A stretch of DNA of 64,000 nucleotides, taken from the NCBI GenBank assembly GCA_018266255.1, contig JAFEAT010000010.1, positions 1 to 64,000 on the forward strand, written 5' to 3'. The notes below the pieces were generated by a model. It did no database searches. It had not been told where the DNA came from and saw nothing but the letters and a program-made list of their open reading frames with translations. Below are positions 43,214 to 52,529 of this stretch, one piece after another. The stretch comes from Cyanobacteria bacterium SZAS-4. GTDB lineage: Bacteria > Cyanobacteriota > Vampirovibrionia > Obscuribacterales > Obscuribacteraceae. Every line of letters begins with the position of its first letter. Position 1 is the first letter of the stretch. The position numbers were made by a program, and so were the translations under genes.

Positions 43214-45097
43214 ATGCAGTCTAGAACTTCATTTCTAAAGTTGGGTCTTGTCCTCGCGAGTACCATCGGATTGGTGCAAGCGGTGCAGCCGAGCATGGCT
43301 TTTAGAAATAACAACGACGGTCGCATCTTGATCGCCAAGAAAGTACTCAAGATCAAAATCGACCGCGAAGTCGTTATGGCTGACGATTTGATGTTGAAGG
43401 GAAAGTACGCTGATGCTGCCGATCTTTATCGAGCGGTTGTCGGCAAGAACGCTAAGAGTGTGCCCGCTCTGGTTGGACTGGGAATGGCTTACGCCAAGCA
43501 ATTTAAGCTCGATGCTGCATCCGAACAGTTCGACAAAGCTCTGGCGATGGACCCCAGAAACGCTATGGCTCACAGCGGAAAAGCGATGGTGCAATTCAAT
43601 CGCCTTCAATCTTCATCAAACACGATCATCAAAAACAAAGAAGCTTTGTTGAAGAGCGCCGAAGCTGAGTGCAAACAAGGTCTGGCGATCGATCCCGGCA
43701 TGCCTGAAGCGCACTACACGCTCGGCATGATCTACAAGGAACAGAACCGACTCGATGATTCGGTCAGCGAATTCAAACAAGCAACGCAAATCGACCCACA
43801 GTATTCAGAAGCATTTGCTGGTCTGGGTGTGGTTAAGCTGCAACAGGGCAATACTGCCGATGCACTGACCGCCTTCAAAGAAGCGATCGCTTTGAACTCA
43901 GGCAATTCAACTGCTCACTATGGATTAGGCACCACATATTTGCGTCAAGGACAATTGGATGACGCGATCAAAGAGTTGAACACATCACTCTATCAAAATC
44001 CCAACAGCGCACCAGCCAGATTGTCGATGGGGCAAGCTTATTCTCAGCAAGGTAACACCGTCGCTGGTATCAAAGAGTTCCAGGAATCAATTCGCATCAA
44101 GCCTGAAAATCCAGACGCTTATCTCGGCATTGCCGATATTCGAGAACAGCGCGGAGACCTTGAACACGCAATTGCTGACTTGCGTTCTGGTCTGGAGATG
44201 TCTCCAAACAGCGCCACGCTTCATTCTCGCGTAGCCGATAACAGTCTCAAGCTGGAAAAGTTGGATGATGCTATCAAAGAATACAGAACAGTTCTCGATC
44301 AAGATCCAAATAACTCGGTCGCCGCTAAGGGGCTAACGCGCGCTTATTATCTCAAGGCTAATAAAGAAGCAACCGGCGCTTTCTTCGTCTCGAACGAGTA
44401 CGAATCAGCCAAGGGTATGATCGAGCAAGCCGTTAAGATGAATCCAAACGACATGGAATTGCGCCTCGCTCAAGCAAAACTTCGCGCCATGTCGGGTGAA
44501 AAAGTTGACCTGGCAACGATCGGCACACCGACAAACAATGGTGAGCGAATTGCATACGCTGAAGCGCTTCTTGCTCAGAATAAGTTCAAAGAAGAAGACG
44601 ATCAGATAGCTCAAGTTCTCGGCAGCGCCACCGATGCAAAACAGACATTCGCTGTCGCCGACCTTGCTCTCATGATCAAAGATATTCCAAACGCCGAAGC
44701 CGCTTACAAGAAAGCTAGCACCATGCCCGGTGGACAGGAGCGCGCCAAGCGTGGACTGGACAGTGTTGCCAAAGCACAAGATCTAGCCAAACAAGACCTC
44801 ACTTTGGCTGACGACTTGTCTCGCAAAAAGCAGCTCGCCAGCGCCATCGATAAATATCATTCATCGATTTACAGTAATCCCAAAATCGCCGCTTCCAGAC
44901 TTGGTATCGGTCAGACTTTGGAGAAGCTGTCGCCTGCTGCGTCAAAAGACTTGCGGGAAGCAATCGTTCAATATCGCGCTTACATCTCACTCTCGCCAAA
45001 TCTTCCGCCGAAAGATTTGGAGAAACTGAACAAGAAGATCACATCTCTGGAGAATAAAGCTTACAAGCTCGAACTGAAAGAGAAGCAAGGAAAGTAA
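43214..45097 (+). CDS. Exported TPR protein (about 627 aa)
   Basis: A long superhelical TPR protein with a signal peptide (MQSRTSFLKLGLVLASTIGL, cleavage near SMA-F). About a dozen TPR units follow, the clearest being AHYTLGMIYKEQNRLDDSVS, TAHYGLGTTYLRQGQLDDAI and ARLSMGQAYSQQGNTVAGI. The ATG at 43214 with GGGAG upstream is preferred over an in-frame GTG four codons earlier. It should scaffold periplasmic or outer-membrane proteins. A strong terminator follows directly. Confidence 0.88.
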   Translation: MQSRTSFLKLGLVLASTIGLVQAVQPSMAFRNNNDGRILIAKKVLKIKIDREVVMADDLMLKGKYADAADLYRAVVGKNAKSVPALVGLGMAYAKQFKLDAASEQFDKALAMDPRNAMAHSGKAMVQFNRLQSSSNTIIKNKEALLKSAEAECKQGLAIDPGMPEAHYTLGMIYKEQNRLDDSVSEFKQATQIDPQYSEAFAGLGVVKLQQGNTADALTAFKEAIALNSGNSTAHYGLGTTYLRQGQLDDAIKELNTSLYQNPNSAPARLSMGQAYSQQGNTVAGIKEFQESIRIKPENPDAYLGIADIREQRGDLEHAIADLRSGLEMSPNSATLHSRVADNSLKLEKLDDAIKEYRTVLDQDPNNSVAAKGLTRAYYLKANKEATGAFFVSNEYESAKGMIEQAVKMNPNDMELRLAQAKLRAMSGEKVDLATIGTPTNNGERIAYAEALLAQNKFKEEDDQIAQVLGSATDAKQTFAVADLALMIKDIPNAEAAYKKASTMPGGQERAKRGLDSVAKAQDLAKQDLTLADDLSRKKQLASAIDKYHSSIYSNPKIAASRLGIGQTLEKLSPAASKDLREAIVQYRAYISLSPNLPPKDLEKLNKKITSLENKAYKLELKEKQGK

Positions 45098-45102
45098 AAT
45101 TG

Positions 45103-45130
45103 AAAGCGTCGGCGAGTCCGGCGCTTTTCT
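45103..45130 (+). terminator. Rho-independent terminator after the TPR gene
   Basis: Ten-base-pair stem (AAAGCGTCGG with CCGGCGCTTT, one G-T pair), loop CGAGT, followed by TTCTCTT. It lies 5 bases after the stop and 26 bases before the first histidine kinase, separating the two units. Confidence 0.8.
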
Positions 45131-45155
45131 CTTAGCAGGAGCCTGAGTCAGTATC

Positions 45156-46958
45156 TTGAGCATCAGATTGTCGATCTGGCATAAGCTGCTTTTGCTCGTC
45201 TTAATTCCGCTGGTTTTTGAGATATCTTTTGTTCTGTTGTTGGCGAATCTCTTACAAACCGCCCAGCAAGCCACCGATCAGTACGAGCAGTCTAAAGATG
45301 TCCTTTTAGAACTTAACATGGCTGAAGGTGCCATCGTGCACACGATGACCAAACTCGTTGTCAGCGGAAGCACTGATGCCAGCCGCTTTGACGGCGTTGA
45401 TCAGGCTGTTGCCACGGTGCGCAAGGCTGCCATTATGATGCAAAACTCAGTTGTGATGGTTCCCGAGTTGAAGGACGTAACAGCTCCGGCCTCCGATCTT
45501 TTTGAATCCGCTATCCGAGCGGTGGAGAACGCCCGCCGAGATTTTCTCAAAGGAAATCCATCCAATCAGCAGATTGCGAATATGCGTAAAACCGGTTTGC
45601 CTCTTCTGCTCGACTTCGATCAACTTTCAAAAAACCTTCTTAGTGCCGAAAAGCGCTTGAACACAGTTGGCGCGCCCGAGTTGGAGCGTAAGCGCAGTTC
45701 GGTGGTTTGGTTGATGGTGATCGGAACGCTGACCAGCATTTTTATTTCTATTGGAGCTGCGTGGTTTTTCGTCAACGATATTTTGAAGAGGTTGCGTATC
45801 GTCGAGGAGAATGCACGTTTGTTGGCCATGCGCTCCACGCTCAAAGTTCACCCCATGGGTGATGATGAATTGGGGCGGTTGGATCAGAGCCTACATCGGG
45901 CAGGTCGAGTGCTTGAGGACTCCAGGCGTAAAGAATTGGCGATACTGGATGTTGCTGCAGACGTAATCTGTTCCATTGATAGACGTTTCAAAATCACCGC
46001 TGCTGGTGCGGCATCTTTACACGCATGGGGCTATCCAGCAGAAGATCTGCTCGGGCGGTCGATTCTTTCTCTACAGTCTCGAGATGGGGAAGCGGCTTTC
46101 CGTAATGCTCTTGAAGAAATTGCTGCTTCTCAGAAAAGTGCCGATTTAGAATCGCAACTGATTTGTAGCGATCAAACGTTGAAAGACTTTCTCTGGAAAA
46201 TAAACTGGTCCTACGAGAATCAGTCCTTCTACTGTGTTGCCCACGACATTAGCGAGCGACGAGCGGCAGATCGTATGAAACAGAGATTTATAGCCATTGT
46301 CAGCCATGATCTCGGTACACCATTGTCATCGATTTCGGCGACACTGTCAGTGCTTCTTGCCGGTGTCGGAACTCTCTCGGATGCCGCAAGAAAAGTCTTG
46401 CAAAAAGCTGAAGCAAGTCTCGAGCGCTTGATGGATTTGATTCGTGATTTGTTAGATTTAGAAAAATTGGAAGCGGGTAAAGTCGTGCTCGACATGGGAG
46501 CAGTCAGCTCTTTGGATGTATGCTCGGCTGCCTGTGATTCGATTGAGTTTTTAGCACGTTCACTGTCTGTCAACATCGTGAGAAACAATATCGATACAGT
46601 CGTGCGCGGTGATGAGCGCCGGCTGATTCGAGTGCTGATCAACCTGGTCTCGAATGCAATCAAATTTTCTCCCCGTGGGTCAACTGTGACAGTGTCCGTG
46701 CATGACCTTGGTTCCGCGACAGAAATAAGCGTTACAGACCAGGGCCCAGGAATTCCTGAACGAGATCGAGAGTTGATCTTTGAAAAATTCAGACAATCTA
46801 GTTCTCAGTCAAACGTGAAGGGCACGGGGCTGGGCTTAGCTATAGCAAAGCTGATAGTAGAAGGGCACAACGGTTTGATCGGCGTAAAAAGTGTATTAGG
46901 AGAGGGTAGTACTTTCTACATTCGCATTCCCAATTTTGATCTGGGGGAAGCTAAATGA
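45156..46958 (+). CDS. Sensor histidine kinase A of a tandem set
   Basis: A 600-residue membrane kinase. An N-terminal helix (about 8-31) and a second (about 184-206) frame a periplasmic sensing domain of ~150 residues. A PAS domain (about 255-365, ending HDISERRAADRM) precedes the dimerisation/phosphoacceptor helix with VSHDLGTPLSSIS; the usual HDLRTP Arg is Gly. The ATPase part has NLVSNAIKFSPRG, DQGPGIPE and GTGLGLAIAKL. It starts with TTG at 45156 and overlaps kinase B. It is a close paralogue of the gene at 48806. Confidence 0.93.
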   Translation: MSIRLSIWHKLLLLVLIPLVFEISFVLLLANLLQTAQQATDQYEQSKDVLLELNMAEGAIVHTMTKLVVSGSTDASRFDGVDQAVATVRKAAIMMQNSVVMVPELKDVTAPASDLFESAIRAVENARRDFLKGNPSNQQIANMRKTGLPLLLDFDQLSKNLLSAEKRLNTVGAPELERKRSSVVWLMVIGTLTSIFISIGAAWFFVNDILKRLRIVEENARLLAMRSTLKVHPMGDDELGRLDQSLHRAGRVLEDSRRKELAILDVAADVICSIDRRFKITAAGAASLHAWGYPAEDLLGRSILSLQSRDGEAAFRNALEEIAASQKSADLESQLICSDQTLKDFLWKINWSYENQSFYCVAHDISERRAADRMKQRFIAIVSHDLGTPLSSISATLSVLLAGVGTLSDAARKVLQKAEASLERLMDLIRDLLDLEKLEAGKVVLDMGAVSSLDVCSAACDSIEFLARSLSVNIVRNNIDTVVRGDERRLIRVLINLVSNAIKFSPRGSTVTVSVHDLGSATEISVTDQGPGIPERDRELIFEKFRQSSSQSNVKGTGLGLAIAKLIVEGHNGLIGVKSVLGEGSTFYIRIPNFDLGEAK

Positions 46959-48739
46959 GACTCGCTACTAAAGGGATGTTGTTGGTATCAGTGCCTGTCC
47001 TGATGCAAGTGTCTTTAATAATTACAATGTCTGTGCTGCTCTGGCAAGCACATAGTCTGGCACTCGAAGAAGCGAAGGCGAAAGACGTCATCGCTAGTTG
47101 CAATCTGCTTGTGCACAACACTGGAGACATGGTGAAACGCCTGTACGGAATGGAGGGCGATGCCGTTCGTTTAACGTCTGAAGACGCTGTCACCGTCAAG
47201 CAAAACTTCGAAGTATTGAAAGAAAAATTAGATGCCGAGAAGCAGCAACTGCCAGAATTTAAGAAGTTGAACGAATTGACCGAGCAGTTTGTTCCGCTGA
47301 TGAACGGAGTCAAGGACCATAGATTTGAAGCCCACGGTAGCAGATACAGATCTGAGCGCGTCATGTTCAAAGCATTGGACGAAGTGTACGATTGCGTCAA
47401 TGCAATCATCAAATCTGTTGATTACGTACACGATACAGCCCCACAGAGAGCTCGAACTGCCGAAGCAATGAAATGTGCTCTGGTCGCATTTGTTGTTGTG
47501 AGCGTGGTTTTGAGTTTGGTTCTAGCCTATTTCGCGTCGATAAGTATCGGCCGACCACTTCAGTTGATGGCAGAAAATGCAGATAGGATTGCACAGGGTG
47601 TGCCGTTGGAACCTGCTATCGGTGGGCGCGACGAACTGGCTAGTTTGGATGATTTGCTTCATCAGGTCGAGTACTCGATTAATGAAGCTTTGACTAACGA
47701 GCGCAATTTGATTGCCTATGCGGGCGACCTTGTCTGTTCGATTGACCAGCATGGCATTTTTACCAGCGCCAATCCTTACGCTTCCACGCTGCTGGGAATA
47801 ACGCCTGAGCGCCTGATTTCGTCATCGGTAATAGATTTTATTGTGGCCGATGATTGTGATTTAGTGGACCGGTTGATTGGCTACCGCACTGAATCTGGTG
47901 CCACTGCTACTCTTGAAGTCCGCATGCGATCCGCCTCGAATAACATTATCGACACTTCCTGGTCTGCTATCTGGTCAGAGCAAGATCAGAGTTTGTTTTG
48001 TGTGATCCATGACATAAGTGAGCGCAAAAATCTGGAGCGTTTGAAGCAAGACTTCATTGCTATGATTTCACACGATCTTCGCACTCCGCTCATGTCTGTG
48101 CACAGCTCGTTAGACCTGGTTCAGAGCGGCGCTACAGGCGAACTCGCGGCACAGGCGCAAGCGCAGCTGGGCAGTGCCAGTCGCAGCACAGAACATTTAA
48201 TTGACCTTGTTAACGACTTGCTTGATTTCGAGAAGTTGGAAGCAGGCAGAATGGATTTCGCTCCCGAAGTTTTGTCGCTGGCAGACGTTTTTGAAGAAAC
48301 ACGCCAGCATGTTACAGCGTTGAGCGATAAAATGAACGTTCAAGTCGAGCTTCCCCCTCGCTCAGTCTCCGCCTTTTGCGATCGTCGCAAGCTCGTTCAA
48401 GTTTTAGTCAATCTGGTTTCCAACGCATTGAAACATTCTCCGTCTGGCGGAGTGATTCGCCTTGAAAACAGGCGCGCAGGTGACGTCGTTGAAATTTCGA
48501 TTCACGACCAGGGACCAGGTGTGCCAAAAGAGTATCAGGAATCAATTTTTGCTCCTTTCGAGCAAATCGCCAGTCGTCCTACTGCGGCTCTTGGCACCGG
48601 TCTTGGTCTGGCGATTTGCAAGCTCATTGTGGAGGGGCAGGGAGGCAAGATTGGGGTGAGATCATCACAACTCTTGCAGGGTAGCGAATTTTGGCTCACT
48701 GTAGCGGCCGACACCAGCGCGCTGCCAGGGGTTCGCTAG
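46955..48739 (+). CDS. Sensor histidine kinase B of a tandem set
   Basis: A 594-residue kinase: N-terminal helix (MLLVSVPVLMQVSLIITMSVL region), periplasmic part to about 165, second helix (about 172-193), HAMP-like linker, PAS domain (about 250-365), then the MISHDLRTPLMSVHSSLDLV phosphoacceptor, NLVSNALKHSPSGG and GTGLGLAICKL. All kinase boxes are intact. Its ATG overlaps the stop of kinase A as ATGA. It is a paralogue of the gene at 50632, not of its direct neighbour in the sensing part. Confidence 0.94.
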   Translation: MRLATKGMLLVSVPVLMQVSLIITMSVLLWQAHSLALEEAKAKDVIASCNLLVHNTGDMVKRLYGMEGDAVRLTSEDAVTVKQNFEVLKEKLDAEKQQLPEFKKLNELTEQFVPLMNGVKDHRFEAHGSRYRSERVMFKALDEVYDCVNAIIKSVDYVHDTAPQRARTAEAMKCALVAFVVVSVVLSLVLAYFASISIGRPLQLMAENADRIAQGVPLEPAIGGRDELASLDDLLHQVEYSINEALTNERNLIAYAGDLVCSIDQHGIFTSANPYASTLLGITPERLISSSVIDFIVADDCDLVDRLIGYRTESGATATLEVRMRSASNNIIDTSWSAIWSEQDQSLFCVIHDISERKNLERLKQDFIAMISHDLRTPLMSVHSSLDLVQSGATGELAAQAQAQLGSASRSTEHLIDLVNDLLDFEKLEAGRMDFAPEVLSLADVFEETRQHVTALSDKMNVQVELPPRSVSAFCDRRKLVQVLVNLVSNALKHSPSGGVIRLENRRAGDVVEISIHDQGPGVPKEYQESIFAPFEQIASRPTAALGTGLGLAICKLIVEGQGGKIGVRSSQLLQGSEFWLTVAADTSALPGVR

Positions 48740-48805
48740 CCTGGCTGACTGCGGTAGAATTAGCCATCGTTCCAGAGTGACCGTCTGACCCGGAGACCAG
48801 CAGCT

Positions 48806-50635
48806 TTGCGCCTTAAATTGTCGGTTTGGCATAAGCTGCTTTTACTTGTGCTAGTTCCGCTTGTCTTTGAAGTAATTTTCGTCGCCACTCTGTCGATGTT
48901 GCTTAGCTACTCAGAAGAAAGGTCGGATAGCTACGAGACCTCGAAGAAAGTTTCGTATTCGTTTTACGATGCGGTGAGCCGTTTGTTCACCGACATGAGC
49001 AGGCTGGTTACCAACTTCACTGTCGGTTCTGAAGAACAGTCTAAAGACCTCGATGCTGCTCTGGCTTCCGCAATTAACAGTCGTGACATCATTGCTAGTG
49101 GCATGTCTCTTAGACCTGATCTTGCAGACGTTCTCGCACCACTTCCTATTTTGCTCGACAGACTGGCGAATGCCGTAAAAGATGGACGCTCGATTATCGC
49201 CAATCCAGACATTCCTTATCGCAAGCAGACGAAGTACGTGCGCCAGGCAGTGCTCCCATTGATGCTCGAGTTTCGTGACGCAAGCGACAAAGTGATGGCC
49301 AAAGAAGACACCCTGGTTTCTGAAGAGCCCAGGGAAATGGACAGACTCAAATTGGCCGTAATCACCACTATGATTTTAGGCATCTGCTCTAGCGTTGCAA
49401 TTTCGATTTTAGCCGCATCGGTTTTTTCGAAACACATTCTCAAACGCTTGGTGACGATAGAAGAGAACGCACAGTTGCTTGCTATCCGCGCTCCGTTTAA
49501 GTTGAATACGACAGGCTTTGATGAGATTGCCGAGCTGGAAGTGGCGCTGGAAGAGGCTAATTCCGTGCTTGCTGAGACTCGCAGAAAGGAATTAGCAATT
49601 CTAGATGTGGCTACTGACGTGATCTGTTCGCTCGACAAGCGATATAGATTCACCGCCATTGGTGCGGCTGCACTTCCTTCATGGGGGATGGAGCCCGATG
49701 ATTTGCTTGGCAAATCATTGATATCGTTGCACACTAGTGAGTGTGAACCGATTATCAGAGCTGCTCTCGAGTCTATTGCGCAGGTTGAAACAGACACGCA
49801 GTTCGACAGTCAATTGGTGTGCGTAGATGGAAGTGTCAAAGACATTCTGTGGAAAGTAAGTTGGGTTAACGCCACTCAGTCTTACTATTGCGTGGCACAC
49901 GATATTAGCGAACGCAGAGCCGCTGAGCGAATGAAGCAGAGATTCATTTCTATCGCCAGTCACGATTTAAGAACTCCGCTCTCTTCAATTTCCGCCATTC
50001 TCACAATTCTCACTTCAGGTGGAAAAGGCGAATTGCCTGAGCGTGCCGGTCAAGTTCTGACAAAAGCCGATGCCAGTTTGGAACGACTGATGGATTTGAT
50101 TCGAGACTTGCTCGATCTCGAAAAACTGGAAGCTGGCAAAGTCGTGATGAGCATGAGCGTGGTCAGCGCTATGGACGTTTGCTCTGCCTCTTGTGATTCT
50201 CTCGAATTTCTGGCCAAGTCTCTAGACGTTAAAATCGTTCGCCCGTTTAACGACGCATCGCTCTATGCAGACGAGCGCAGTCTGGTGCGAGTGCTGATCA
50301 ACCTGCTTTCCAACGCAATCAAATTCTCCCCACGCGGATCTACTGTTACTCTCGCTTTGAAGAATCTCGGTGATATGACCGAATTTAGTGTCATAGACCA
50401 GGGCACAGGAATTGCGAAAGAAGATCAAGAAATGATCTTCGAAAAATTTAGTCAGACCAAATCAAGCGAGGCTTCGACCGCTGTCAAAGGAACTGGACTC
50501 GGTCTGGCCATCTCTAAACTTATTGCCGAAGCGCACGGCGGCTCGATTGGCGTAGAAAGCGAATTGGGCAAAGGGAGTAGATTCTTTTTTCGAATTCCGA
50601 ACTTCAAAGATGTTGAAGAAGAGGAGGGCTCATGA
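48806..50635 (+). CDS. Sensor histidine kinase A' of a tandem set
   Basis: A 609-residue paralogue of kinase A. The opening LSVWHKLLLLVLVPLVFEV nearly repeats the A opening. The same order of helix, periplasmic domain, helix, PAS, HDISERRAAERMKQ linker and kinase core is present, with the canonical ASHDLRTPLSSISA here (Arg retained). The ATPase boxes are NLLSNAIKFSPRG and GTGLGLAISKL. It starts with TTG at 48806, as kinase A does, and overlaps kinase B' by four bases. Confidence 0.93.
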   Translation: MRLKLSVWHKLLLLVLVPLVFEVIFVATLSMLLSYSEERSDSYETSKKVSYSFYDAVSRLFTDMSRLVTNFTVGSEEQSKDLDAALASAINSRDIIASGMSLRPDLADVLAPLPILLDRLANAVKDGRSIIANPDIPYRKQTKYVRQAVLPLMLEFRDASDKVMAKEDTLVSEEPREMDRLKLAVITTMILGICSSVAISILAASVFSKHILKRLVTIEENAQLLAIRAPFKLNTTGFDEIAELEVALEEANSVLAETRRKELAILDVATDVICSLDKRYRFTAIGAAALPSWGMEPDDLLGKSLISLHTSECEPIIRAALESIAQVETDTQFDSQLVCVDGSVKDILWKVSWVNATQSYYCVAHDISERRAAERMKQRFISIASHDLRTPLSSISAILTILTSGGKGELPERAGQVLTKADASLERLMDLIRDLLDLEKLEAGKVVMSMSVVSAMDVCSASCDSLEFLAKSLDVKIVRPFNDASLYADERSLVRVLINLLSNAIKFSPRGSTVTLALKNLGDMTEFSVIDQGTGIAKEDQEMIFEKFSQTKSSEASTAVKGTGLGLAISKLIAEAHGGSIGVESELGKGSRFFFRIPNFKDVEEEEGS

Positions 50636-52464
50636 AGCTAGCCACAAAAGGATTACTCGTAGTAAGCGTTCCTCTCGTTTTTCAACTGATCATCGTTTGC
50701 GTTCTGGCTGTATTGCTCTGGCGCGCCCAGTCGATTGCGGCTGCCGAAGCGCGTGCCAAGGATCTAATCTACGCTTGCAATCGCACGACAGTTGAAATTG
50801 CAAAGACGATGCAGTCTACTTTTAGAACTGACAGATCTTTAGGAATTTTTCCGCGGGAGTTGCAACAGCAAGATATTCAAGATGTCAAAAATAATATTGC
50901 TATTTTGCAGTCGCGTCTAATTGGCAGGCCCGAGCAAGAAGCGAACGTGGAACGACTTCAACAATTCTCTGAGAAATTCGTTCACCAGCTAATAGGCGCC
51001 AAAGCCGCAGAAATGTCCAAAGATGAAGAAGAGCACTCCAAGCGTGAGATGCTCGAGTTCAAAATGGTGAAGACGAGTCTTTATCTGATCAAAGTATTCA
51101 GGAACATCATTGACCTTGAAAATACAAATAATCCAGAAGACGCTAACCAGAGGAATAACGCTCGTTTGCTGATTCGCCTCTGGTTGGTAGCGGCGTGCGT
51201 TATCACCGCTTTAGTCGGAATTGCACTGGCTTACTTTTCGTCTCAAACTATACGCAGACCTCTTGAGCGCATGGTGCGAAATGCCGTCTGCATGTCCACA
51301 CGCCAGCCACTCGAACCTGAAATGGACGGCAATGACGAACTGGCTAAATTAGACCGAGTGCTACATTCGGTTAACGCCGCCATTGAGGAAGCGCTCACCA
51401 ACGAACGTAACTTGATCAACTATGCTGCTGATTTAGTTTTCTCGATCGACAGGCAAGGAACGTTTTTAAGTGTCAATCCGTTTTCTATGACGATGCTCGG
51501 ATATACTCCTGAAGAGCTTGTTGGCACGTCTGTGCTGAATTTGATCCCAGCGGAAAATTTAGAACACGTCAAAAAGACTTTGGGCGTAAATTACAAAGGG
51601 CGCGAGAGTTTGCTGTTCGAAACAAAGATGCAGTGCAAAACGGAAGTAATCGAAACTTCCTGGTCAGTGATTTATTCACAACGTGAACGCACCTTCTTCT
51701 GCGTTGCGCACAATATCACAGAGCGTAAGCATGTCGAACGATTGAAACAAGATTTCATCGCCATGATCAGCCATGACCTGCGCACTCCATTGATGTCTGT
51801 TTCCAGTTCGATTAACCTGGTTCAGAGCGGTGCTACTGGCGAAATCAGTGAAGTTGTCGAGAAAGAATTGAATAGTGCCGAACGCAGTGTCGACCACCTG
51901 ATTGAGTTGGTCAACGATCTGCTGGATTTCGAAAAGCTCGAAGCCGGAAGAATGAATTTCGAAGTTGTTTCGCTTCCCATCAACGAAGTAATCGACGAGT
52001 CTGCTCGTCTGGTTAGCGCCCTGGCTCTTGATCGCAATATTACAATCGAGACGCCCAAGCAAGAGCTCATGGTTGCAGGCGACCGACGCAAACTTATCCA
52101 GGTCACTGTCAATTTGCTTTCCAACGCTTTGAAGCACTCACCAGAAGGCGGCGTGATCGAAGTGCAGACTAAGCAAGTTGGTGGCATGGTGGAAGTTGCA
52201 ATTCACGATCAAGGACCAGGAGTACCTGATGAATATGCAGAAAAGATATTCGCGCCTTTCGAGCAGATCAACCATCGCGCTACTGCTGCGCTTGGCACTG
52301 GTCTGGGGTTGGCGATCTGCAAATTAGTCGTCGAAGGTCATGGTGGCAAAATTGCAGTTAGGCACTCCGAACTTTTACAAGGCAGCGCCTTCTGGTACAC
52401 ACTGCCTTTAGCCACAGAGCAAACCTCTGAAACTCCGGCTGTGACTTCAGTCGCAATTCGCTAA
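50632..52464 (+). CDS. Sensor histidine kinase B' of a tandem set
   Basis: A 610-residue paralogue of kinase B: MKLATKGLLVVSVPLVFQL at the start, then RAQSIAAAEARAKDLIYACN, a periplasmic helical domain, HAMP-like linker and PAS domain (YAADLVFSIDRQG). MISHDLRTPLMSVSSSINLV is followed by NLLSNALKHSPEGG and GTGLGLAICKLV. All boxes are intact. No response regulator follows; the next gene is murD after 65 bases. The kinases therefore act on a regulator encoded elsewhere or on each other's partners. Confidence 0.94.
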   Translation: MKLATKGLLVVSVPLVFQLIIVCVLAVLLWRAQSIAAAEARAKDLIYACNRTTVEIAKTMQSTFRTDRSLGIFPRELQQQDIQDVKNNIAILQSRLIGRPEQEANVERLQQFSEKFVHQLIGAKAAEMSKDEEEHSKREMLEFKMVKTSLYLIKVFRNIIDLENTNNPEDANQRNNARLLIRLWLVAACVITALVGIALAYFSSQTIRRPLERMVRNAVCMSTRQPLEPEMDGNDELAKLDRVLHSVNAAIEEALTNERNLINYAADLVFSIDRQGTFLSVNPFSMTMLGYTPEELVGTSVLNLIPAENLEHVKKTLGVNYKGRESLLFETKMQCKTEVIETSWSVIYSQRERTFFCVAHNITERKHVERLKQDFIAMISHDLRTPLMSVSSSINLVQSGATGEISEVVEKELNSAERSVDHLIELVNDLLDFEKLEAGRMNFEVVSLPINEVIDESARLVSALALDRNITIETPKQELMVAGDRRKLIQVTVNLLSNALKHSPEGGVIEVQTKQVGGMVEVAIHDQGPGVPDEYAEKIFAPFEQINHRATAALGTGLGLAICKLVVEGHGGKIAVRHSELLQGSAFWYTLPLATEQTSETPAVTSVAIR

Positions 52465-52529
52465 GTTCGTGCGCTCCTCCCGAATAAGAAATAATAGGCA
52501 CCGATGCGGGGTGCTGGTATGATACCGCT

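Noticed and set aside
42970..43356. Leftward 128-codon frame over the TPR gene start
   Set aside because: Overlaps the signal-peptide region of a strong gene on the other strand and has no recognisable protein features.
45156..52464. Kinase pseudogenes created by duplication
   Set aside because: All four frames are full length with intact H, N and G boxes.
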